From Fictibacillus barbaricus (GTDB lineage: Bacteria; Bacillota; Bacilli; Bacillales; Fictibacillaceae): DNA of 64,000 nt. The stretch lies in assembly GCF_014635025.1 (NCBI RefSeq), contig NZ_BMCE01000001.1, positions 806,001 through 870,000 on the forward strand. The letters are read 5' to 3'. The notes below the pieces were generated by a model, which worked only from the letters and a program-made list of their open reading frames with translations, made no database searches and was not told where the DNA came from. Positions 33,798 to 42,299 of the stretch are shown here, one piece after another (within the stretch, counting starts at the first letter, position 1; each line of letters begins with the position of its first letter). The translations under genes and the position numbers were made by a program.

Positions 33798-33820
33798 GGC
33801 CGTTTGTACTGTACAAACGG
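33798..33820 (+). terminator. Perfect 11-bp inverted repeat after the S4-type gene
   Basis: GCCGTTTGTAC and GTACAAACGGC flank a single T. It lies 7 bp after the stop and is followed by TATATTTAAT, a weak U-tract, so it may be a terminator or an operator for the next gene. Confidence 0.5.
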
Positions 33821-33847
33821 CTATATTTAATCAGGGAGCGGATACTT

Positions 33848-34351
33848 ATGGAAACAGGACGGCTTCATATTAAAAGATACCATCCAGATGATTTTTCCTT
33901 CTTCGCCTCATTATGGGCAGATCCGGATGTAGTTCGCTATATTGGCAAAGGTGTCACTCGGTCTCAGGAAGAAGCTCGAAAAAGTTTTGAAGAATGGCTG
34001 CTTCCTGGCTATCGTGAAGGAAGAGGACTTTATCTTCTTCTTCATAAAGAAACAGGGTTTCCACTAGGGCACGCTGGAATCGTTCAACAGACAGTAGATG
34101 GCAAGAAAGAGTTTGAGATCGGTTATTGGCTTGCCAAAAAATATTGGGGCCAAGGATTTGCAGTAGAAGCGGCAGGTTTTTTTAAGCATTATGCTTCCGA
34201 AGAGCTTGGACTGCAACGGCTTATCTGCTTGATTCAGAGAAATAACATAAACTCCATTAAAGTAGCAAAAAAATTAGGAATGTCTCTTCAAAAGGAGACG
34301 ACGTTTAACACGATACCCGTGCATGTATATACTTGGACGAAAGATCATTAA
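33848..34351 (+). CDS. GNAT-family acetyltransferase (RimJ/RimL-like)
   Basis: This 167-residue protein resembles the RimJ/RimL branch of GNAT enzymes, which acetylate N-terminal or other amines. It shows METGRLHIKRYHPDD at the start, FEIGYWLAKKYWGQGFAVEA with the acetyl-CoA loop (YWGQGFA), and RLICLIQRNNINSIKVAKKL with LGM near the end. ATG 33848 is chosen because AGGGAGCGG lies just upstream. The frame from 33788 runs through the inverted repeat. Substrate unknown. The hprK operon follows. Confidence 0.87.
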   Translation: METGRLHIKRYHPDDFSFFASLWADPDVVRYIGKGVTRSQEEARKSFEEWLLPGYREGRGLYLLLHKETGFPLGHAGIVQQTVDGKKEFEIGYWLAKKYWGQGFAVEAAGFFKHYASEELGLQRLICLIQRNNINSIKVAKKLGMSLQKETTFNTIPVHVYTWTKDH

Positions 34352-34428
34352 ATAACCGTGTGTACCTTTTGGTTATACGGGGTTGAAGTGATACAATAGT
34401 GACATTGGAAAAAGTCGAGGAGGACCCT

Positions 34429-35364
34429 ATGGCGAAGGTACATATTCATGAATTAATTAAAAAATTTCAACTAGAGCTCGTTAGTGGTGAAGAAGGTATC
34501 CACCGTACGATTCGAACGAGTGATATTTCACGGCCTGGGCTTGAGATGGCTGGGTATTTTACATTTTATCCAGGAGAGCGTCTTCAATTATTAGGGAAGA
34601 CCGAGCTTTCGTTCATTTCAGAGCTTGATCCTGATACACGGATGGAGCGTTTATCAGCGCTTTGTACAGATGAGACGCCGGGAATCATTGTTTCCCGTGA
34701 TATCGAAGTGCCTAAGGAGCTGCTTAAGGCTTCTCATAAAAGCGGTGTGCCGATTATGCGTTCACCTGTAACAACAACCCGTCTTTCTAGCCGTATCACC
34801 AACTATCTTGAGAGCCGTCTGGCACCCACAACTGCCAAGCATGGTGTACTTGTCGATATATATGGGATTGGCGTTTTGATTACAGGTAACTCAGGAGTTG
34901 GTAAGAGTGAAACCGCGCTTGAACTTGTGAAGCGCGGTCACAGATTGGTTGCAGACGATTCTGTTGAAATCAGACAAGAAGACGAAGATACGCTTATTGG
35001 AAGTGCACCGGAATTGATTCAGCACCTGCTGGAAATCAGAGGTCTGGGGATCATTAATGTGATGACGCTTTTTGGTGCGGGAGCAATCCGAAACTACAAA
35101 AAGATCTCTATTGTTATGAATCTTGAAGCTTGGGATTCTAAGAAGGTGTATGACCGGCTAGGATTGGAAGAAGAGACAACTAAGATCATTGATACGGAGA
35201 TTCCGATTTTGACGATACCAGTTCGTCCTGGTCGAAACTTGGCTGTAATTATTGAAGTGGCAGCGATGAACTTCCGTTTAAAACGGATGGGCATGAATGC
35301 TGCACAGCAATTTTCCGATCGCTTAACGGATGTGATTGAAGCTGGAGATGACGAAGACCTATAA
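34429..35364 (+). CDS. hprK: HPr kinase/phosphorylase
   Basis: This 311-residue bifunctional enzyme phosphorylates Ser46 of HPr and Crh and removes it again by phosphorolysis, setting carbon catabolite repression with CcpA. Walker A is GNSGVGKS (153-160), followed by VADDSVEI and the signature [22 protein letters not shown] 34429 follows GAGGAGG (34417-34423) by 5 nt and gives the family length (B. subtilis 310). It is the first gene of hprK-lgt-yvoD-ppaX-yvoF, the B. subtilis order. Its substrate Crh is encoded at 57.9 kb. Confidence 0.96.
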   Translation: MAKVHIHELIKKFQLELVSGEEGIHRTIRTSDISRPGLEMAGYFTFYPGERLQLLGKTELSFISELDPDTRMERLSALCTDETPGIIVSRDIEVPKELLKASHKSGVPIMRSPVTTTRLSSRITNYLESRLAPTTAKHGVLVDIYGIGVLITGNSGVGKSETALELVKRGHRLVADDSVEIRQEDEDTLIGSAPELIQHLLEIRGLGIINVMTLFGAGAIRNYKKISIVMNLEAWDSKKVYDRLGLEEETTKIIDTEIPILTIPVRPGRNLAVIIEVAAMNFRLKRMGMNAAQQFSDRLTDVIEAGDDEDL

Positions 35365-35386
35365 GAACTAAAAGGAAGTGGAGACT

Positions 35387-36199
35387 TTGGAACAATCGAT
35401 TCAACCCTTGGACCGTGTAGCACTGGAGTTAGGGCCTATTACGATCTATTGGTATGGCCTTATCATAGGCTTAGGAGCTATGCTCGGCCTTTGGCTAGCA
35501 GTTAGAGAATCAGAGAGACGCGGTCTATCAAAGGACACGTTTGTTGATGTTGTAATGATTGCAGTACCTGTAGCAATTCTTTCTGCGAGACTGTATTATG
35601 TCGCGTTTGAATGGGATTTCTATAAAGATAATCCGGGTAAGATTTTAGCGGTTTGGGAAGGCGGAATCGCAATACATGGTGCATTGATCGGTTCGTTTTT
35701 AACTGGACTTATTTTTTCTAAAAAAAGAGGCATTTCTTTCTGGAAACTTGTTGATATTGCAGCTCCAAGTATTTTGCTTGGCCAGGCGATTGGTCGCTGG
35801 GGTAACTTTATGAATCAAGAAGCTCATGGAGGAGAGGTAACAAGAGGCTTTTTAGAGTCTTTGATGCTGCCCGACTTTATCATTAATCAAATGTATATTG
35901 ATGGCGCATACTATCATCCAACTTTTCTTTACGAGTCTCTCTGGAATTTCCTTGGTGTTATTGTGCTTCTTTCTTTAAGAAGAGTCAATCTACACAGGGG
36001 AGAATTGTTCTTAACCTATCTGATCTGGTATTCAGTAGGCCGTTTCTTCGTTGAAGGTTTGCGTACGGATAGCTTGATGCTGACAGAGTCACTTCGAATT
36101 GCTCAAGTCATGAGCTTATTGTGGATTGCTGTTGCAGTCGTTCTTTGGGTATATAGAAGAAAATCAGGCTTGGCTGAAAAACGTTATTTAGAAAGCTAA
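35387..36199 (+). CDS. lgt: Prolipoprotein diacylglyceryl transferase
   Basis: This 270-residue membrane enzyme transfers a diacylglyceryl group from phosphatidylglycerol to the lipobox Cys of prolipoproteins. It has seven hydrophobic helices and the signature [17 protein letters not shown], with the essential His in [11 protein letters not shown] and Tyr in [16 protein letters not shown] 35387 gives [10 protein letters not shown], aligned with B. subtilis Lgt. GTG 35378 is possible but overlaps AAGGAAGTGGAG. It lies 22 bp after hprK in the operon. Confidence 0.95.
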   Translation: MEQSIQPLDRVALELGPITIYWYGLIIGLGAMLGLWLAVRESERRGLSKDTFVDVVMIAVPVAILSARLYYVAFEWDFYKDNPGKILAVWEGGIAIHGALIGSFLTGLIFSKKRGISFWKLVDIAAPSILLGQAIGRWGNFMNQEAHGGEVTRGFLESLMLPDFIINQMYIDGAYYHPTFLYESLWNFLGVIVLLSLRRVNLHRGELFLTYLIWYSVGRFFVEGLRTDSLMLTESLRIAQVMSLLWIAVAVVLWVYRRKSGLAEKRYLES

Positions 36200-36215
36200 G
36201 GAGGGCGAATGAAAA

Positions 36216-37184
36216 GTGGGGATACTAAAAAAGGGCACACTTGCAGGCTTGAAAACCACTTGGACGCTGGGTAAAATCATTTTCCCGGTAACGCTGATCA
36301 TCACGCTGTTAAGTTATACCCCTGTTTTGGATTGGCTTATATCAGTGATCTCACCTGCTATGAAGTGGATCGGACTTCCGGGTGAAGCGGCAATTCCGCT
36401 CGTACTCGGTAATTTTTTAAACCTTTATGCCGGGATTGGCGGTATCTTAACGCTTGATTCGCTAACGGTGCAAGATGTATTTATCTTAGCTGTGATGCTA
36501 TCGTTCTCTCATAATCTTTTTATCGAATCAGGCGTTGCAGCGAGTGTTGGCATTAAGTTATGGGTCATCCTGCTTGTACGTATTGGATTGGCTTTATTCT
36601 CGGCATTTATGATCAACCTTTTATGGGATGGCGGAACAGAAGTTGCTCAGTACGGTTTCATCTCTAAGCCTGAATCGGCTCCGAATGGATGGGGAGAAAT
36701 TACACTGGCTGCTCTTGAAAAAGCATCACTGGGCATCTTGCAGCTGGCACTTATCGTGATTCCGCTCATGATCATCTTGCAATTTATGAAGGACAAAGGC
36801 TGGCTCAACAAGTTTTCAAATTGGATGTCACCCGCTATGAAACTGTTAGGGATGAAAGAAAACACATCGATGACAATGGCTGCAGGGCTTACGATCGGTC
36901 TAGCGTACGGTGCTGGCGTGATGATGCAGGCTGCAAAAGAGGACGGTGTATCTAAGAAAGACCTGTATCTAGCCTTTATCTTTCTTGTAAGCTGTCATGC
37001 AGTAGTGGAAGATACACTTGTTTTTGTTCCACTTGGTATTCCGATACTGCCGCTTTTGATCATTAGACTTGTAACAGCAATCGTTCTTACCATAACAGTC
37101 GCTTACTTCTGGAACAAGATGGAGCGGAAAAATAGTTTAACAAGAGAGGATTTTCAACATGAAACGCGACACAATACTATTTGA
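36216..37184 (+). CDS. yvoD: YvoD, nucleoside-recognition (gate) domain membrane protein
   Basis: This 322-residue membrane protein has two gate (nucleoside recognition) domains and about eight helices. Paired stretches such as PAMKWIGLPGEAAIPLVLGN and PAMKLLGMKENTSMTMAAGL show the internal duplication. Similar proteins include spore proteins SpmA/SpmB, and the function of YvoD is unknown. GTG 36216 follows AAGGAGGG (36199-36206) by 9 nt. The ATG at 36208 is in another frame. Its 3' end overlaps ppaX by 26 nt. Confidence 0.87.
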   Translation: MGILKKGTLAGLKTTWTLGKIIFPVTLIITLLSYTPVLDWLISVISPAMKWIGLPGEAAIPLVLGNFLNLYAGIGGILTLDSLTVQDVFILAVMLSFSHNLFIESGVAASVGIKLWVILLVRIGLALFSAFMINLLWDGGTEVAQYGFISKPESAPNGWGEITLAALEKASLGILQLALIVIPLMIILQFMKDKGWLNKFSNWMSPAMKLLGMKENTSMTMAAGLTIGLAYGAGVMMQAAKEDGVSKKDLYLAFIFLVSCHAVVEDTLVFVPLGIPILPLLIIRLVTAIVLTITVAYFWNKMERKNSLTREDFQHETRHNTI

Positions 37185-37800
37185 TCTGGACGGAACCCTA
37201 ATTAACACAAATGAACTGATTATCGCTTCTTTTTTGTATACACTCGATAAGTATTTTCCTGAACAATACAATCGGGAGCATATCCTGCCTTTAATGGGGA
37301 TGCCTCTTGTCGAAACCATGGAACAGTTTGATAAAGAGAAGGTTCAGGAATTGGTTCAAACCTACCGGGAACATAACATCTCACATCACGATGAGCTTGT
37401 GACTGAGTTTAAAGGAGTTTTTGAAACCGTAGAAAAATTGTATAACAAGGGCTACAAGCTGGGCATCGTAACGACTAAAATGAGAAACACGGTTGAAATG
37501 GGATTGAAGCTTGTTGGGCTCGATAAATTCTTCGAAACGGTCGTTACGCTTGATGATGTTGAAAAAGCAAAGCCCGATCCTGAACCGATTCTAAAGGCAT
37601 TAACATTATTACAGTCATCTCCAGAACACGCCATCATGGTAGGGGACAGCAAGTATGATATCCTTGCTGGACAAAATGCCGGTACATTAACAGCTGGTGT
37701 GGCTTGGACGATTCGAGGCAATGATTATTTGCAGCAGTTTAATCCTGATTACATGCTGAATGAGATGACGGATTTACTGGATGTTTTAGGAGAGAGATAA
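37159..37800 (+). CDS. ppaX: Pyrophosphatase PpaX
   Basis: This 213-residue HAD-superfamily phosphatase has motif I DLDGTLINT (Asp9, Asp11), motif II VTTKM, and motifs III/IV KPDPEPI and VGDSKYDI. PpaX hydrolyses the pyrophosphate made when HprK dephosphorylates Ser-P-HPr, which pulls that reaction forward. Its position in the hprK operon fits this. ATG 37159 lies within the yvoD end with AGAGAGGAT upstream, so translation is coupled. The stop abuts yvoF. Confidence 0.93.
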   Translation: MKRDTILFDLDGTLINTNELIIASFLYTLDKYFPEQYNREHILPLMGMPLVETMEQFDKEKVQELVQTYREHNISHHDELVTEFKGVFETVEKLYNKGYKLGIVTTKMRNTVEMGLKLVGLDKFFETVVTLDDVEKAKPDPEPILKALTLLQSSPEHAIMVGDSKYDILAGQNAGTLTAGVAWTIRGNDYLQQFNPDYMLNEMTDLLDVLGER

Positions 37801-38316
37801 GTGCGTAATACGGAGCGTTATCCTGTTAAGGGAAGGAACTCATTGTATCAAGTATATGATACGGTTCCCTTCTGGAAAGTTGTAAAAAATTTCATAGCTA
37901 TTCAAATCGCCCGTTATACGCCATTTTTACCGGTGAAAAACTGGCTTTATCGGACCTTCTTGAGGATGAAAGTCGGAGAGGGTACAGCATTTGCATTGAT
38001 GGTCATGCCTGATATCATGTTTCCTGAACGAATAACGGTAGGGAACAACTGTGTTATCGGCTATAATACAACGATTCTAGCGCACGAATATTTAATAAAA
38101 GAATACCGTCTTGGTGATGTTATCGTGGGGGATGAAGTGATGATCGGTGCGAATTCCACGATTCTGCCGGGTGTTACGATAGGCAACGGTGCGATCGTAT
38201 CAGCCGGAACACTTGTCCACAAAAATGTACCTGCAGGATCATTTGTTGGCGGCAATCCCATGCAGGTTATTTATACAAAAGAAGAACGATCAAAGAGGGA
38301 AATAGAAAACAGCTAG
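37801..38316 (+). CDS. yvoF: Hexapeptide-repeat acetyltransferase YvoF
   Basis: This 171-residue left-handed beta-helix protein has hexapeptide repeats from about 75 to 155 (ITVGNNCVIGYNTTI, VGDEVMIGANSTILPGVTIG, NGAIVSAGTLVHKNVPAGSF, then VGGNPMQVI). It probably transfers an acyl group to a sugar or sugar-linked substrate. It starts with GTG directly after the ppaX stop and is last in the operon, as in B. subtilis. Substrate unknown. Confidence 0.9.
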   Translation: MRNTERYPVKGRNSLYQVYDTVPFWKVVKNFIAIQIARYTPFLPVKNWLYRTFLRMKVGEGTAFALMVMPDIMFPERITVGNNCVIGYNTTILAHEYLIKEYRLGDVIVGDEVMIGANSTILPGVTIGNGAIVSAGTLVHKNVPAGSFVGGNPMQVIYTKEERSKREIENS

Positions 38317-38405
38317 AAATTTGTCGGATGTTCCCCTCTTGGGTTTTCTTTGTTTTCGTCGTATACTAAAAACAGGCAAAAAAGCGAAAGCTGGAGGCGC
38401 ATACT

Positions 38406-38996
38406 ATGAGAAGGAAATCATTCTCGATCGTTTTTATGAAGAATACATTTAAAATTGGGCACCTAGTAGAAGATAACTGTCAATCTCAGCATGCACCTAA
38501 GGCGTCCCATCCACAAAGTAAGGCCGAACAGCTGGCTGCCCGTGATACGTATCGTTTCCGGACCGCTGTGTCAAAAATGAAAGGCCATGGACTTTTGAAG
38601 CATTATGAACTACAAAGCCAACGTGCTAAGCTGGTTTTTTACGGCGATTATTCTACCTACAAGCGTCAAGTACCTCATATTGCGTTTACACGCGAACACT
38701 TTCAACACTACTTTGGAACAGAAGACTTAATCTGTGAATTTCTCCTTGATACTTCTATTTATCTATTTAAAGAACTCCATTTTTTAAACGAGATCCAACT
38801 GGATATCCCAAGTCACGGCAAGATGTATACGGTCGAACTGACGCGTAAAGAACTTGATGACCACATGAAGTGTGATCTGACAGAGATGAAAGACGGCCAT
38901 CACCACCGATTTTTCTACATCTATCGAGACGAAGAGCTGGATCAGTTTACTAATCATTTTGTGAAAGTAAAACGGTTAAGACGAAAGAAACTATAA
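38406..38996 (+). CDS. Hypothetical protein, 196 residues
   Basis: This soluble protein, with no signal or membrane helix, has a basic N-terminus (MRRKSFSIVF), His residues scattered through the chain and a basic end (VKRLRRKKL). TGGAGGCG (about 38391-38398) precedes ATG 38406, and a good terminator follows, so it is a real single gene. I do not recognise the family. It lies where B. subtilis has hisZ directly after yvoF, so it is part of an insertion of about 6.5 kb relative to that order. Confidence 0.7.
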   Translation: MRRKSFSIVFMKNTFKIGHLVEDNCQSQHAPKASHPQSKAEQLAARDTYRFRTAVSKMKGHGLLKHYELQSQRAKLVFYGDYSTYKRQVPHIAFTREHFQHYFGTEDLICEFLLDTSIYLFKELHFLNEIQLDIPSHGKMYTVELTRKELDDHMKCDLTEMKDGHHHRFFYIYRDEELDQFTNHFVKVKRLRRKKL

Positions 38997-39006
38997 GAAG
39001 TTTTTA

Positions 39007-39049
39007 AACTGGCGCCCAAACGCCTTTTTGATGGGTGTCAGTTTTTTTT
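39007..39049 (+). terminator. Terminator after the 196-residue protein gene
   Basis: AACTGGCGCCCA pairs with TGGGTGTCAGTT (one wobble/mismatch), followed by eight T. Confidence 0.82.
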
Positions 39050-39132
39050 GCCTTTTTACCAAAAAGTTTTTATTCCCTTTGTCGAAAAATGTCTTTATAA
39101 TAAAAATGTTCCTTTTTGAAATTTTATAAAAA

Positions 39133-39147
39133 TTGAAAGCGCTCTAA
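39133..39147 (+). promoter_or_regulatory. cre site (CcpA operator) before putP
   Basis: TTGAAAGCGCTCTAA matches the cre consensus WTGNAANCGNWNNCW at all but one defined position. A -10 TATAAT lies at 39096-39101, so the site sits about 25-40 bp into the transcript, a roadblock position. It suggests catabolite repression of proline uptake. Confidence 0.72.
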
Positions 39148-39177
39148 CAACGAGAGAGAACAGGAGGAAAACCAATT

Positions 39178-40650
39178 ATGGATTATGGTGTTATTTTTTC
39201 GATCAGTGTTTATATGATTGGTATGGTTCTTATAGGACTGTATGCATATAAAAAAACATCCAACCTTACAGATTACATGCTTGGCGGCAGAGACCTAGGA
39301 CCAGCTGTCACTGCATTAAGTGCAGGGGCTTCAGATATGAGTGGCTGGCTGTTAATGGGACTGCCAGGTGCTATGTATATTTCTGGATTAAGTGCAGGCT
39401 GGATTGTAGTAGGTTTATGTATAGGTGCTTACTTAAACTGGTTATATGTTGCACCACGATTAAGAACGTACACAGAAGTATCAAATAATTCAATTACGAT
39501 ACCAGATTATTTTGAGAATCGCTTTAAAGACACATCTAGAATTCTGAGAATCACTTCAGCATTAGTAATTATTATCTTTTTTACTTTTTACACATCATCA
39601 GGAATGGTTGCTGGAGGCCAGCTTTTTGAAACAGCTTTTGATACAGGCTACATGTGGGGAATGATTATTACTGCTGGTGTAGTTATCATTTATACTTTAT
39701 TCGGCGGCTTCTTAGCTGTAAGCTACACAGACTTTGTACAAGGTGCCATCATGTTTTTAGCACTTATTCTCGTTCCTTTTGTTACCATTTTAAAAGTTGG
39801 CGGATGGGATGCAACATTTAACGAAATCGAAAGCATAAACCCTGCTTTATTGGATGCATTTACAGGGACAAGCTTAATCGGTATTATCTCTTTGCTTGCT
39901 TGGGGTCTTGGATATTTTGGACAGCCTCATATCATCGTTCGTTTTATGGCAATCACTTCTGTAAAAGAAATGAAGAGTGCGAGACGAATCGGTATGGGCT
40001 GGATGATTTTCTCAATCGTTGGAGCGATGTTCACAGGACTTGTAGGAATTGCTTATTTCAATCAAACGGGTGCACCTCTAGGAGAGGCGAAAGCCGAGAC
40101 GGTATTTATCTTGTTATCTGAAATCCTGTTCCATCCGATCATTACGGGGTTCTTGTTAGCTGCTATTCTTGCTGCTGTAATGAGTACGATTTCTTCACAG
40201 TTGCTTGTAACGTCCAGTGCGCTGACAGAGGATTTTTATAAAGCGTTTGTTAAGCGTTCAGCTTCTGATAAGGAGCTCGTATTCATTGGCCGATTAGCCG
40301 TTCTGGTCATTGCAATCATCGCATTTGTATTAGCGATTAATCCGAGTGAAACGATCTTAAATCTTGTTGGTTATGCATGGGCAGGATTTGGAGCAGCGTT
40401 CGGACCGGTTGTCTTGTTAAGTTTATATTGGAAACGCATGACGAAATGGGCTGCTTTTGCAGGTATTATAGTAGGTGCCATCACTGTAATCGTGTGGGAG
40501 CTGATCCCGGCATTTGCGGATGTATATGAGATCATTCCAGGTTTCATTGCAGGTGCTCTTGCAATCGTTATTGTCAGCCTTTTAACGAAGGAACCTAATG
40601 AAGCCATTCAGCGTGAGTTTGAGGAAGCTAAAAGATTAGTGAATGAATAA
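39178..40650 (+). CDS. putP: Sodium/proline symporter
   Basis: This 490-residue sodium:solute symporter has about 13 helices. Family motifs include DYMLGGRDLGPAVTALSAGA and SDMSGWLLMGLPGAMY near the start, GGFLAVSYTDFVQG, and the signature region GWGLGYFGQPHIIVRFMA (here AWGLGYFGQPHI). It imports proline with Na+ for nutrition or osmoprotection. CAGGAGGAAAACC precedes ATG 39178. Monocistronic, with a cre site in the leader. No prolinedegradation gene is in the window, so PutP and OpuE roles cannot be separated. Confidence 0.9.
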   Translation: MDYGVIFSISVYMIGMVLIGLYAYKKTSNLTDYMLGGRDLGPAVTALSAGASDMSGWLLMGLPGAMYISGLSAGWIVVGLCIGAYLNWLYVAPRLRTYTEVSNNSITIPDYFENRFKDTSRILRITSALVIIIFFTFYTSSGMVAGGQLFETAFDTGYMWGMIITAGVVIIYTLFGGFLAVSYTDFVQGAIMFLALILVPFVTILKVGGWDATFNEIESINPALLDAFTGTSLIGIISLLAWGLGYFGQPHIIVRFMAITSVKEMKSARRIGMGWMIFSIVGAMFTGLVGIAYFNQTGAPLGEAKAETVFILLSEILFHPIITGFLLAAILAAVMSTISSQLLVTSSALTEDFYKAFVKRSASDKELVFIGRLAVLVIAIIAFVLAINPSETILNLVGYAWAGFGAAFGPVVLLSLYWKRMTKWAAFAGIIVGAITVIVWELIPAFADVYEIIPGFIAGALAIVIVSLLTKEPNEAIQREFEEAKRLVNE

Positions 40651-40654
40651 AAAT

Positions 40655-40689
40655 GAGAATCTCTCTTGAAAAGGAGAGATTCTTTTTTA
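40655..40689 (+). terminator. Terminator after putP
   Basis: AGAATCTCTC (40656-40665) pairs with GAGAGATTCT (40674-40683), followed by six T. Confidence 0.87.
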
Positions 40690-40819
40690 TGCTCCTAATG
40701 AAACAACATGATCATTTAAAAAGGCTTACATAAAATTTTTCAAGAAAAAAATTACTGGAATAAACCGGATGTAACAATAAACTGCACCCGCATATGATGA
40801 AATAAGCGGGGTGAATGAC

Positions 40820-41119
40820 ATGGGTATTAAAGATAAAGTCAAACAGTGGTTTTTAGGACCGATTTATACACGGGAGTCATTAATACCAATTGAAAACCAG
40901 GAGCAGTTTATGTACCGCTTAAAGTTGGGGTGTCCTGTCATTTTTACAATGCGGGATGGCTATGGCTTAATACTATTTGATGAACGAGAGCAACTCGGCA
41001 TCATGTATGTCAAAGATGTTTTTGGATTGAACGAAGATTATCGAAGCTATTTTACTCTGCCAGATCTGACTGCCTTTTTTAAGGACCAAATAAGTGAAGG
41101 AATTTCCTTTTACGCGTAG
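40820..41119 (+). CDS. Small hypothetical protein, 99 residues
   Basis: This soluble protein (MGIKDKVKQWFLGPIY start) has the motif FTMRDGYGLILFDEREQLGI and no membrane helix. ATG 40820 follows GGGGTG (40808-40813) by 6 nt. A longer frame from GTG 40811 adds three residues. A hairpin with a T run follows. The family is not recognised. It is probably monocistronic. Confidence 0.62.
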   Translation: MGIKDKVKQWFLGPIYTRESLIPIENQEQFMYRLKLGCPVIFTMRDGYGLILFDEREQLGIMYVKDVFGLNEDYRSYFTLPDLTAFFKDQISEGISFYA

Positions 41120-41147
41120 AATAGTTAAAAAGTAATGCCAAGTGCAG

Positions 41148-41174
41148 CACCTCACCAATGTGGGGTGTTTTTAA
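41148..41174 (+). terminator. Probable terminator before the SRPBCC gene
   Basis: CACCTCAC and TGGGGTG arms (one mismatch) are followed by five T. Confidence 0.6.
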
Positions 41175-41199
41175 TCGTTAGGAAAGCGAGATTAATTTT

Positions 41200-41661
41200 A
41201 TGCCTATAATCGAACATCGTGAATTTATAAAAGCTTCAGCGGAAGTATGTTTCGACCTTGCTCGAAACGTGGACGTACATACACTAACAACTGCCCATAC
41301 TAAGGAAAGAGCTGTTGGGGGGAATACATCAGGTCTTATGGAAAAAGGAGACTATGTAACATGGGAAGCTGTGCACTTAGGTGTGAAACAAAGACTTACA
41401 GCTAAGATCATGGAGATGGAAAGACCACATATGTTCATAGATGTGATGGTGGAGGGAGCCTTTCATTCTTTTATCCACACACACACCTTCAAACCAACAG
41501 ATAACGGAACAGTTATGATCGACCACTTTCATTACAAATCCCCATTTGGGTGGGTTGGCAGATTAGCAGATTGGCTGTTCCTGGAAAAATATATGACAAA
41601 CTTTTTAGTGCAAAGGGCCAGAGCTTTAAAAGATATGGCAGAAAACAATCAAGATTCATAA
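41200..41661 (+). CDS. SRPBCC-family protein
   Basis: This 153-residue START/Bet v1-like protein contains IEHREFIKASAEVCFDLARN at the start, a central MERPHMFIDVMVEGAFHSFI and a long C-terminal helix (about 122-148), the usual layout of cyclase/dehydrase-like lipid-binding folds. Such proteins hold hydrophobic ligands, and the ligand here is unknown. It starts at ATG 41200 and is 23 bp before the histidine phosphatase gene, so the two are likely cotranscribed. Confidence 0.8.
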   Translation: MPIIEHREFIKASAEVCFDLARNVDVHTLTTAHTKERAVGGNTSGLMEKGDYVTWEAVHLGVKQRLTAKIMEMERPHMFIDVMVEGAFHSFIHTHTFKPTDNGTVMIDHFHYKSPFGWVGRLADWLFLEKYMTNFLVQRARALKDMAENNQDS

Positions 41662-41684
41662 AGAAAAGAGAGCAGTGATATGAG

Positions 41685-42227
41685 ATGAAGATTGGACTGG
41701 TACGTCACTTTAAAGTGACACGGGGGTACCCGACTGAAAAATGGATCACACCAACTGAATTTGATCAATGGATGAAAGAGTATGAAGCATCAGATGTGGA
41801 AGAGACAGAAGTTGATCTAGGGGACATTACATGGGAAAAGTGCTATTCAAGTACGGTTCGAAGAGCAGAATATACGGCAGAAAAGATCTATCAAGGAGAA
41901 TTGATCAAAACGGATGAACTTCGCGAGATTCCGGTGTATCCATTCTTTAAAAGAGAGATCAGGATTCCGATGATCCTTTATCCGCTTTGTATACGTACAG
42001 CATGGTTCTTTAACCATAAATCCCAGCTTGAGCGAAGAACAGATGTGGAAAAGCGTGTATCTAAAATAATTGACCGCATTTTAGAAGAGGGAGAACAGAA
42101 CGCATTAGTAGTCAGTCATGGTGCCCTCATGATGTTTATGCGTAAAGAGCTGATCCGTCGGGGCTTTAAGGGACCAAGACTCGGCAGGCCTGAAAATGCA
42201 AAGCTTTATTTGTTCGAGAGGGTTTGA
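41685..42227 (+). CDS. Histidine phosphatase family protein
   Basis: This 180-residue protein of the phosphoglycerate-mutase superfamily has LVRHFKVTRG (catalytic His8; the usual RHG reads RHF), SSTVRRAEYTAEKI and VVSHGALMMF with the second catalytic His. Substrate unknown. AGAGCAGTGATAT upstream is a modest ribosome site. It follows the SRPBCC gene by 23 bp and ends at a hairpin that may serve both directions. Confidence 0.82.
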   Translation: MKIGLVRHFKVTRGYPTEKWITPTEFDQWMKEYEASDVEETEVDLGDITWEKCYSSTVRRAEYTAEKIYQGELIKTDELREIPVYPFFKREIRIPMILYPLCIRTAWFFNHKSQLERRTDVEKRVSKIIDRILEEGEQNALVVSHGALMMFMRKELIRRGFKGPRLGRPENAKLYLFERV

Positions 42228-42247
42228 TTTTTATAGCAAACGTACAT

Positions 42248-42291
42248 AAAAGCTGGTTATATTCCTATATAGGTACATACTCCAGCTTTTT
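42248..42291. terminator. Terminator between convergent genes
   Basis: AAAAGCTGG (42248-42256) pairs with CCAGCTTTT (42282-42290) with further inner pairing, flanked by A and T runs, so it could work both ways. Confidence 0.72.
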
Positions 42292-42299
42292 CGTGTATT